A stretch of 18,874 nucleotides of DNA from an uncultured Flavobacteriia bacterium (lineage in GTDB: Bacteria; Bacteroidota; Bacteroidia; Flavobacteriales_D; Crocinitomicaceae). The notes under the pieces were generated by a model. That model was not told where the DNA came from. It did not search any database and saw only the letters and a program-made list of their open reading frames with translations. This document shows positions 13,864 to 18,874 of this stretch, piece by piece (within the stretch, counting starts at the first letter, position 1; each line of letters begins with the position of its first letter). The stretch covers positions 1 through 18,874 of the forward strand of contig CALJTX010000013.1 in the NCBI GenBank assembly GCA_937975705.1, given 5' to 3'. The translations under genes were made by a program, and so were the position numbers.

Positions 13864-14406
13864 ATGAAAACACTAAAAATCTCCCTTCTCTCCAGCTGCG
13901 CACTACTCTTTTTGGGCGCATTCACCTATGTTGTTTTAGACCACTATGTAGTCTCTAAAGAGTTCTCAATAGAATTCAAAAGTAAAGACCCATCGGGTTC
14001 TTTTAAAACAATGGAAGGCGAAATCGATTTCGATGAAAAAGACCTCGCAAGTTCAAACTTTGACTTCAAAATCGATGTGCGTACCATCTCAACTGGCAAC
14101 GGCATGATGAACAAAAAAGCGCAAACGCCAGAATGGTTTGATGCAACAAAATATCCTTATGCCAAATTCAAGTCAACCAAAGTTGAAAAGAAAGAGGGCA
14201 GCACCTACAACATTATTGGCAACCTCACCATTAAAGGGATCACCAAAAGCGTAACTGTTCCAGCGAATTATTCCAAATCAGGTAATAAAATCACTTTTAA
14301 AGGAACCTTCAATGTAAACCGTATGGATTTCAAAGTCGGTAAGAAAAGCGATGCCGTTCCAGACATCATGAAAGTCAATTTTGAAATTCCGGCACAAAGT
14401 AAGTAA
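13864..14406 (+). CDS. YceI-family periplasmic protein
   Basis: 180 residues. A signal peptide or N-terminal anchor (about 1-25, Leu-Leu-Phe-Leu-Gly-Ala-Phe) is followed by the lipocalin-like YceI barrel. Visible family elements: Phe-Ser-Ile-Glu-Phe-Lys-Ser, Gly-Glu-Ile-Asp-Phe-Asp-Glu-Lys-Asp-Leu, Phe-Asp-Ala-Thr-Lys-Tyr-Pro-Tyr-Ala-Lys-Phe, Gly-Asn-Leu-Thr-Ile-Lys-Gly-Ile-Thr-Lys and the C-terminal Val-Asn-Phe-Glu-Ile-Pro-Ala. YceI proteins bind isoprenoid or amphiphilic ligands (polyisoprenoid quinone analogues in known structures) and are periplasmic. It sits 12 bases after the DUF5777 gene and 6 bases before the cytochrome gene, so co-transcription is very likely. A role in handling a quinone or lipid for the neighbouring redox proteins is an inference. 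Confidence 0.93.
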   Translation: MKTLKISLLSSCALLFLGAFTYVVLDHYVVSKEFSIEFKSKDPSGSFKTMEGEIDFDEKDLASSNFDFKIDVRTISTGNGMMNKKAQTPEWFDATKYPYAKFKSTKVEKKEGSTYNIIGNLTIKGITKSVTVPANYSKSGNKITFKGTFNVNRMDFKVGKKSDAVPDIMKVNFEIPAQSK

Positions 14407-14412
14407 GCATCT

Positions 14413-14754
14413 ATGAAAGCATTCTTTCTTTTTTTCATCGGATCAGCTGCGTTATTTTCTTGCACACGAGATAAAGTAACGCCTATAGATCCAAACTGCA
14501 CCACTACCATATCCTTCTCAAATGATGTTTTGCCTATTCTTCAAGCAAATTGTATCAGTTGTCATGACCAAGGAAACGCATCGGGCGGCTACGACCTCAG
14601 CTCTTACACAGCAATTTCAGCCAATGCCGACGCGGTAGTTGGTTCCATGAAAGCAAACAGTTATCAATTGATGCCATTAGGTGGCCCCGCTTTGCCCGAT
14701 TCTACTATCCAAAAAATCTCCTGCTGGATTCAGCAAGGCAAATTAGACAATTAA
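14413..14754 (+). CDS. Mono-heme cytochrome c-like lipoprotein
   Basis: 113 residues. Lipoprotein signal with lipobox Leu-Phe-Ser-Cys17. The heme c motif is Cys47-Ile-Ser-Cys50-His51, preceded by Asp-Val-Leu-Pro-Ile-Leu-Gln-Ala-Asn, as in small Bacteroidota cytochrome c domains. Met87 in Leu-Met-Pro-Leu-Gly is the likely second axial ligand, and Ile-Gln-Lys-Ile-Ser-Cys-Trp-Ile is the typical C-terminal helix of these domains. It should carry one covalently bound heme and act as an electron carrier anchored in the envelope. An extra Cys104 in that last helix is unassigned. Its stop codon overlaps the start of the next gene (TAATG), so translation may be coupled. Donor and acceptor are unknown. 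Confidence 0.92.
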   Translation: MKAFFLFFIGSAALFSCTRDKVTPIDPNCTTTISFSNDVLPILQANCISCHDQGNASGGYDLSSYTAISANADAVVGSMKANSYQLMPLGGPALPDSTIQKISCWIQQGKLDN

Positions 14755-15260
14755 TGCAATTGCGTTGGTGCTGTTTCATCTTATGGTTCTTAGGCTCCTT
14801 TTTAGGTCGCGCCCAAGATTCCATATCTGTTTCAAAGAACCCGACTGTCAATTCAATATACGCCCGAGCCATTCAATTGTCATATGAAGAGCGCTTTGCC
14901 GAAGCACTGCCGTTTTTTGATCAAGTCATTGCACTAGACCCATTGGTATCAGAAATCTACCTAGACCGTGGCATCATCAAAACAAGAATAGGAGACCAAA
15001 CAGGTGCCATTGCTGATTTCACACTCCAATTAGCCCTAACACCCCGCCTTGCTGATGCCTATTTTTTAAGAGGTGAACGCTACTTACAACTACACAATTA
15101 CCAAAGTGCATGGCACGATTTCAAAAAAGTCAACAGACTAGATGCAGGTAATGCCGATGCCTATTGCTTTTGCGCAGAAGCTGCACAGGCGCTACACAAA
15201 GTAAGACAAGCGCGCAAAGCGGCCACGCGCTGTGCAGATATCAAATCACAGAATAATTAA
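14754..15260 (+). CDS. Secreted tetratricopeptide repeat protein
   Basis: 168 residues. An N-terminal hydrophobic signal (MQLRWCCFILWFLGSFLGRAQ) is followed by about three TPR units between residues 38 and 155: Phe-Ala-Glu-Ala-Leu-Pro-Phe-Phe-Asp-Gln-Val-Ile-Ala-Leu-Asp-Pro, then Gly-Ala-Ile-Ala-Asp-Phe-Thr-Leu-Gln-Leu-Ala-Leu-Thr-Pro, then Tyr-Gln-Ser-Ala-Trp-His-Asp-Phe. TPRs bind other proteins, so this is probably a periplasmic scaffold. The ATG overlaps the stop of the cytochrome gene by one base, which ties it to the same operon. Nothing in the sequence names its partner. Confidence 0.85.
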   Translation: MQLRWCCFILWFLGSFLGRAQDSISVSKNPTVNSIYARAIQLSYEERFAEALPFFDQVIALDPLVSEIYLDRGIIKTRIGDQTGAIADFTLQLALTPRLADAYFLRGERYLQLHNYQSAWHDFKKVNRLDAGNADAYCFCAEAAQALHKVRQARKAATRCADIKSQNN

Positions 15261-15308
15261 TTTTTATATAAATCATAAATTTCATAAATTCGTCCAAATT
15301 TTTTTACA

Positions 15309-16094
15309 ATGAAAACATCCATCTTCACACTCGCTTTGTTGTTAAGCAATGTGCTTTTTTCTCAAACACAAGGAACGCTCACGCTATCTTTTACTCAAGT
15401 ACCTCATACCTCCTATACAGGCAATAAAAATGTAATGGCCATTTGGATTCAGACGAGTTCTGGCACATTTGTAAAAACGCGCAAAAGAAATGCAGGCGGC
15501 GGAACCTCTGATCACTTGCCAATTTGGGCCGTGAATTCTGGCGGCAATGCCAACAACTGTATGAGCGGTGCTTGTAATACAATTGGCGCTACTACAGGCG
15601 CTACCTTAAATAGTTTTGGCAATATCAATGTGAGCTGGGATGGCACCGATGCTTCCGGCAACTTAGTTCCAGACGGCACCTACAAAATCACAGTAGAATC
15701 ATGCTGGAATCATGGCAACACCGCCAAAGCATCAAGATCATATACCTTTACTAAAGGTCCAAATGCGGATATTCAAACCCCAACCGACGACGCCAATTTT
15801 ACTGGCATTGCCTTGGCATGGAACCCTTCCGGTGCTGGTGTAGAAGAAGTAGCTAGTCCTTTAGAGGTAAGTATTTCTCCAAACCCTTCTTCAGACGGAA
15901 TTTTTGAAATCACTTTTAATAATGCAACGTCTATCGCAGTTTATAACTTGGCTGGTGAAGAAACAATGGTTGTACCTGTAGTCAATGAGCAAAAGAAAGT
16001 ACTGAATCTTTCTGCAATGCCTAATGGTGTTTATTTCATTGCCGTCACAAACGGTAATACAACGAAAAAAGAAAAAGTCGTTATCAATAAATAG
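15309..16094 (+). CDS. DUF2271-like secreted protein with T9SS sorting domain
   Basis: 261 residues. Signal peptide 1-19 (ending Leu-Phe-Ser-Gln). Residues 22-150 resemble DUF2271: Thr-Leu-Ser-Phe-Thr near the start, Val-Met-Ala-Ile-Trp-Ile-Gln with Thr-Phe-Val-Lys-Thr, Leu-Pro-Ile-Trp, and a FlgD-like Trp-Asp-Gly-Thr-Asp-Ala-Ser-Gly (110-117) with Val-Pro-Asp-Gly-Thr-Tyr-Lys-Ile. Thr96-Gly-Ala-Thr99-Leu resembles the flavin attachment motif of NqrC/RnfG (Ser/Thr-Gly-Ala-Thr). The C-terminal ~78 residues (Ile-Ser-Pro-Asn-Pro-Ser-Ser-Asp to Val-Val-Ile-Asn-Lys) are a T9SS type A sorting domain, so it should reach the cell surface. The gene follows the TPR gene after 48 bases and converges on apbE, the usual genomic partner of DUF2271. 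The family call is good; flavinylation is a hypothesis. Confidence 0.8.
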   Translation: MKTSIFTLALLLSNVLFSQTQGTLTLSFTQVPHTSYTGNKNVMAIWIQTSSGTFVKTRKRNAGGGTSDHLPIWAVNSGGNANNCMSGACNTIGATTGATLNSFGNINVSWDGTDASGNLVPDGTYKITVESCWNHGNTAKASRSYTFTKGPNADIQTPTDDANFTGIALAWNPSGAGVEEVASPLEVSISPNPSSDGIFEITFNNATSIAVYNLAGEETMVVPVVNEQKKVLNLSAMPNGVYFIAVTNGNTTKKEKVVINK

Positions 16095-16115
16095 TATTTC
16101 TATTGCAAAATATGT

Positions 16116-16141
16116 AAAGGCTCCCTTGTGGAGCCTTTTTT
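16116..16141 (+). terminator. Terminator of the envelope redox gene run
   Basis: Stem AAAGGCTCC/GGAGCCTTT with a 5-base loop and six T on the plus strand. The T-run overlaps the stop codon of the convergent apbE gene. On the minus strand the T-tail is poor, so it mainly serves the plus-strand genes. Confidence 0.88.
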
Positions 16142-17132
16142 ATTGATTTGGAGCGATCCAATCCATCAGTTGATCTGTTATGAATACTTGGTATTTACCT
16201 TGGTCGTCTGTGTAAATAAAGAAGACTTGGATTTCTGGATGTAGCTTCAGGAATTCTTTGGATTTTTCCAAACCGAGCACCAAAAAGCCGGTGGCCAATG
16301 CATCGGACTGAATTGCGTGGGCACTAAAAACGGAAGCACTTAGTAAATTATTTGCTGTTGGCTTTCCTGTGTGTGGGTCGATATGGTGTACAATTTTTTT
16401 GCCGTCCACTTCTTTGAACCTCCTGTAGTTTCCTGAAGTTGCAACGGCCATATTTTCCATTTCAACAATTATTTGGAGTTCGTTTTTGGTGGTTTTATTT
16501 TCTACTGGTTGCTCAATGCCCACGCGCCATTTGCCGTTTTGTGCTTTGCCATGTGCATACACCTCTCCTCCGATTTCTACAATGAAGTTTTGTACTCCTT
16601 TCTTCAAAAAGAAGTTGGCCAATACATCCACAGAATAACCTTGGGCAAAAGCATTAAAGTCAAGCTGTACCCTGGGGTCCTTTTTGATGATGCGCCCATT
16701 CGCGATTTCGATTTTATCAAATCCCACAAAGGCCAGTATGCTATCTAATTTTTGTTGCTCCAGATCGCTCTTGCGTTCTGGCCCGAAACCCCAAGTATTA
16801 ACTAATGGATAAACGGTAGGGTCAAAAGCACCATGCGTTATTTGCCAAATCTCTTTGGCTTGTTCGAAGCAAGCAATAAAATAAGGATCAAGTTTGACGT
16901 CGCTTTGGTTTTGGTTGACTTTTGTAATAATTGATTGAGGATTGTAAGTAGAAACGGAGGCATCAAAATCGGCGAGCAATTGATTGACTTTTTTAGAAAA
17001 ATCTCTTTCTTTCGGATCTTGGTAAGAAATATGGAAGGTAGTACCTTGTGTTGTGCCACTAATTTGCAAGAACTTTTGAGCGTTTGTTTTTGAGCAGCAA
17101 AACAAGAGTAAAAGCGCAATATATTTTTTCAT
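16140..17132 (-). CDS. apbE: ApbE, FAD:protein FMN transferase
   Basis: 330 residues, full length. It transfers FMN from FAD onto a Thr/Ser of extracytoplasmic target proteins and needs Mg2+. An N-terminal export signal (Leu-Leu-Leu-Leu-Phe-Cys-Cys-Ser) may be a lipoprotein signal. Motifs in order: Gly-Thr-Thr-Gln-Gly-Thr-Thr-Phe (26-33), Phe-Asp-Pro-Thr-Val (103-107), Leu-Asp-Phe-Asn-Ala-Phe-Ala-Gln-Gly-Tyr-Ser-Val-Asp (157-169), Glu-Ile-Gly-Gly-Glu (186-190), Ala-Thr-Ser-Gly-Asn-Tyr (231-236), His-Ile-Asp-Pro-His-Thr-Gly-Lys-Pro (250-258) and Ser-Asp-Ala-Leu-Ala-Thr-Gly (276-282). The usual Lys before Gly-Tyr (Lys-Gly-Tyr/Phe) is a Gln here. It follows the sigma and anti-sigma-like genes on the same strand after 29 bases, so it is probably in their operon. 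The likely local target is the convergent DUF2271-like protein. Confidence 0.95.
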   Translation of the reverse strand: MKKYIALLLLFCCSKTNAQKFLQISGTTQGTTFHISYQDPKERDFSKKVNQLLADFDASVSTYNPQSIITKVNQNQSDVKLDPYFIACFEQAKEIWQITHGAFDPTVYPLVNTWGFGPERKSDLEQQKLDSILAFVGFDKIEIANGRIIKKDPRVQLDFNAFAQGYSVDVLANFFLKKGVQNFIVEIGGEVYAHGKAQNGKWRVGIEQPVENKTTKNELQIIVEMENMAVATSGNYRRFKEVDGKKIVHHIDPHTGKPTANNLLSASVFSAHAIQSDALATGFLVLGLEKSKEFLKLHPEIQVFFIYTDDQGKYQVFITDQLMDWIAPNQ

Positions 17133-17161
17133 ATTTAAAAGTCGTAGTGGCAGCCAAAAGG

Positions 17162-18148
17162 TTAATTGAAATCGAGATTTTTTGCGCGCTGGCTGTAAAA
17201 ACCATTGGCCTCAATCAGTTGATTTTTCAATTGTTCAAATGCTGAAACATTTTTAGCTTTTTGATATACATGGAGCAAGTACCAATTTCCTTCCTCGCTA
17301 AAATTGGCAAAAGGAATATCCTGAAGTTTTAAAAATCTACTTTCCGCCTGGCTCCATTCGCTGAGGTTGTACAAACACATACCTCCGTAAAAAAGCGCAT
17401 TGGCGTCGTCGGGAAACGATTGCAAGATTTCGTCAAAATGCAGCAGGGCAAGTTTGTAGTCTTGCTGTGCAAAATCTTCAATGGCTTTGTTGAGTAAATT
17501 GAGGTAGGGAATTTTCAGCTCTTGTTCTCCCAATTCATTTTCTGTAAGCGTTGGTCTAGATTCGCGTTCTCCCTTGCGGTAATAGCGGTAGTCGAGTACT
17601 TTGAAATTTTGAATATATAATTCTCGTCCCATCTTGACGGCAAGTCGCCTTTCTTTTTGACTTTTCAATGTGACCTGTGTTGCCGGAATTTGCTCAATGC
17701 GTTCTAAGGCTTCCGCTTTGTTCACCACAGCTGTTGCGCTTGTTTTTAAGTCAAGAATTACCTGTTTTGGTGTAATGCGCTCTTCTGGTGCTGCCGGCGT
17801 CATCTTTTTGACGTCTGCTTTTTGATGGATTTTAATTGTCTGCACTTGTCTTTTTTCTACTTGCCGCGCAGCAGTCTTTATAACACTTGTTGTCGGGATC
17901 AATAACCAGCCAAGTGAAAGCGAAATGAAAAGCGCAGCTGTGAAGAAAATCAAATTTCTTGTGCGTTGCGGCTTAAAGAACTTTTTATCCGCTGCTTGAA
18001 AACTATCCCAAGCGTTTGCCTGTTGACTATAACCTTCTAAAGCGTCCATCACAAAATCATCCTGAACAAACTCCTTTTCTATAAGGTGCTTTTCCTTTTG
18101 TTGGACGGTTTGGAGATATTTCTTGAATAAAGCTCTATTTGCCTTCAT
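17162..18148 (-). CDS. Membrane TPR protein, probable anti-sigma partner
   Basis: 328 residues. A charged cytoplasmic N-terminus (1-64) with Asp-Phe-Val-Met-Asp-Ala-Leu-Glu-Gly-Tyr is followed by one transmembrane helix (65-83), a Lys/Gln/Thr-rich linker (about 90-170), and a C-terminal TPR-like domain (about 212-325: Asp-Phe-Ala-Gln-Gln-Asp-Tyr-Lys-Leu-Ala-Leu, then Phe-Pro-Asp-Asp-Ala-Asn-Ala-Leu-Phe-Tyr-Gly-Gly). It overlaps the sigma factor gene by 14 bases, which points to translational coupling and a regulator pair. A short N-terminal 'cytoplasmic domain, one helix, periplasmic sensor' layout is that of anti-sigma factors in this phylum. No classical zinc anti-sigma motif (HxxxCxxC) is present, so the role is inferred from layout and position. 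Confidence 0.8.
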   Translation of the reverse strand: MKANRALFKKYLQTVQQKEKHLIEKEFVQDDFVMDALEGYSQQANAWDSFQAADKKFFKPQRTRNLIFFTAALFISLSLGWLLIPTTSVIKTAARQVEKRQVQTIKIHQKADVKKMTPAAPEERITPKQVILDLKTSATAVVNKAEALERIEQIPATQVTLKSQKERRLAVKMGRELYIQNFKVLDYRYYRKGERESRPTLTENELGEQELKIPYLNLLNKAIEDFAQQDYKLALLHFDEILQSFPDDANALFYGGMCLYNLSEWSQAESRFLKLQDIPFANFSEEGNWYLLHVYQKAKNVSAFEQLKNQLIEANGFYSQRAKNLDFN

Positions 18149-18710
18149 AACTTTGTTTTTGTTCCATCAGCAATTTGAGGTTGCGTTTGCCATTTTGGAC
18201 GTAACTTTTGACTTCATTAAAAGTGTAACCGGTTTGCTTCATGATTTGCTCGTAACTGAGCTGTTCTATATAAAAAAGTACAATACAGGTTTTCTGCTGT
18301 GTTTTAAGTTGGGGGATAGCCCATTCGAGTAGATTCAATTGTTGCTCTACATCGATGCGTTCCTCTTCGTTAGACACTTCGCTAATTTGTTCATCTAATT
18401 GAATGGTGCTACCTGGTTTGTTTTTGCGCAGAAAGGCAAGCGCTAGGTTGCGTGCGACTGTATATAGCCAACCTTTGAAAAAATCGATGTCGTGTTTCAA
18501 GATAAGCGTAGGTAGTTTGGCGAAGCATTCCATTGTAAGGTCTTCGGCATCCATAGTTTGTTTTGTATACTTGAGCTGCACACCATACACAAGGTGCCCA
18601 TAGCGTTTGTACAACTCGTCTATGCAAGCCGCCCATTGCTTTTCTTTATAAACAAGAATCAATTGTTCGTCGTTCAAAGATTTTAAATAAGCCCTTCTAC
18701 CAAGTACCAT
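18135..18710 (-). CDS. ECF-type RNA polymerase sigma factor
   Basis: 191 residues from the ATG at 18710 (Met-Val-Leu-Gly-Arg-Arg). An upstream ATG at 18794 is rejected because a promoter lies between the two. Region 2 runs about 28-90: Leu-Tyr-Lys-Arg-Tyr-Gly-His-Leu-Val-Tyr-Gly, then Asp-Ala-Glu-Asp-Leu-Thr-Met-Glu-Cys-Phe (core-binding helix) and Phe-Lys-Gly-Trp-Leu-Tyr-Thr-Val-Ala-Arg-Asn (promoter-melting helix). Region 4 is about 130-185, with Leu-Ser-Tyr-Glu-Gln-Ile-Met-Lys-Gln-Thr-Gly-Tyr and Val-Lys-Ser-Tyr-Val-Gln-Asn-Gly-Lys-Arg-Asn-Leu, the -35-recognition helix-turn-helix. It directs RNA polymerase to a special promoter set, presumably released by a signal sensed through the overlapping downstream membrane protein. 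It heads an operon that includes apbE. Confidence 0.95.
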   Translation of the reverse strand: MVLGRRAYLKSLNDEQLILVYKEKQWAACIDELYKRYGHLVYGVQLKYTKQTMDAEDLTMECFAKLPTLILKHDIDFFKGWLYTVARNLALAFLRKNKPGSTIQLDEQISEVSNEEERIDVEQQLNLLEWAIPQLKTQQKTCIVLFYIEQLSYEQIMKQTGYTFNEVKSYVQNGKRNLKLLMEQKQSYEGK

Positions 18711-18716
18711 ATGTTG

Positions 18717-18747
18717 CAAAGATGCCGAAAATACAGGGTTTCCACAA
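18717..18747 (-). promoter_or_regulatory. Promoter of the sigma factor operon
   Basis: On the minus strand TTTTTTG (TTG at 18747-18745), 20 bases, then CATCTTTG (18724-18717), one base off consensus. It ends six bases before the ATG, giving a very short leader. Confidence 0.7.
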
Positions 18748-18841
18748 AAAAGATGAAAAAAATGAAACCTTTCAAATGCTTGATCGTTAGACAACTGTGC
18801 TTCGGCGAAAATAATTTTTTAAAATTTCTTTCAAAAAAGCA

Positions 18842-18871
18842 TTGCAGAACGAAAAAGAGTACATATCTTTG
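18842..18871 (+). promoter_or_regulatory. Promoter facing out of the window
   Basis: TTG (18842-18844), 19 bases, TATCTTTG (18864-18871), then CAC at the window end. This is a full-consensus Bacteroidota promoter on the plus strand. It must serve a gene just outside the window, divergent from the sigma factor operon. Confidence 0.8.
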
Positions 18872-18874
18872 CAC

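Noticed and set aside
18711..18794. Longer sigma factor starting at 18794
   Set aside because: The promoter at 18717-18747 lies inside this extension, and the extra 28 residues do not look like a sigma factor N-terminus.
1..18874. CRISPR arrays, insertion sequences, prophage genes, rRNA
   Set aside because: No spaced direct repeats, transposase or phage motifs, or rRNA sequence were seen anywhere in the window.

Overview
The window looks like the chromosome of a member of the Bacteroidota, probably a Flavobacteriales- or Chitinophagales-like aquatic bacterium. The signs are: two secreted proteins with a C-terminal type IX secretion (T9SS type A) sorting domain; promoters of the Bacteroidota type (TTG, about 19 bases, TAnnTTTG); almost no Shine-Dalgarno sequences; a tRNA gene without an encoded CCA end; and families common in that phylum (DUF5777 barrel, DUF47-Pit, MetRS with a KFSTS loop). 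The genus cannot be told from the sequence.

Layout. 1-837 (+): an outer-membrane-barrel-like protein whose 3' end overlaps, tail to tail, a minus-strand pair (817-2453: a two-helix membrane protein, then a lipoprotein). 2454-3695 is AT-rich and accessory in character: a minus-strand terminator, a predicted transglutaminase/papain-like protein (2834-3481) bracketed by a near-perfect 14-bp inverted repeat, and a gene-free stretch. 3696-5924 (-) is a translation-initiation pair: metG followed by the initiator tRNA-fMet, which has its own promoter and terminator. 5991-7772 (-) encodes a T9SS-exported protein with a PA domain. 7891-10150 (-) is a two-gene phosphate transport operon (DUF47/PhoU-like regulator, then PiT permease). 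10285-10884 (-) is a superoxide dismutase with Mn-type residues, divergent from a YgiQ-family radical SAM gene (10977-12869, +).

12955-16094 (+) is a compact run of envelope genes: DUF5777 barrel, YceI, mono-heme cytochrome c lipoprotein, TPR protein, and a DUF2271-like protein carrying a T9SS tail. It converges on a minus-strand operon (18710 to 16140): ECF sigma factor, membrane TPR/anti-sigma-like protein, and ApbE flavin transferase. The nearness of ApbE, DUF2271 and cytochrome c suggests an extracytoplasmic redox module under sigma-factor control. This is the best candidate for an undescribed system here. A further promoter at the very end of the window points to a plus-strand gene outside it.

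Strong hairpin terminators separate most minus-strand units. Several start codons given here differ from the longest open frame because a recognisable promoter, a signal peptide or family length fixes the start.
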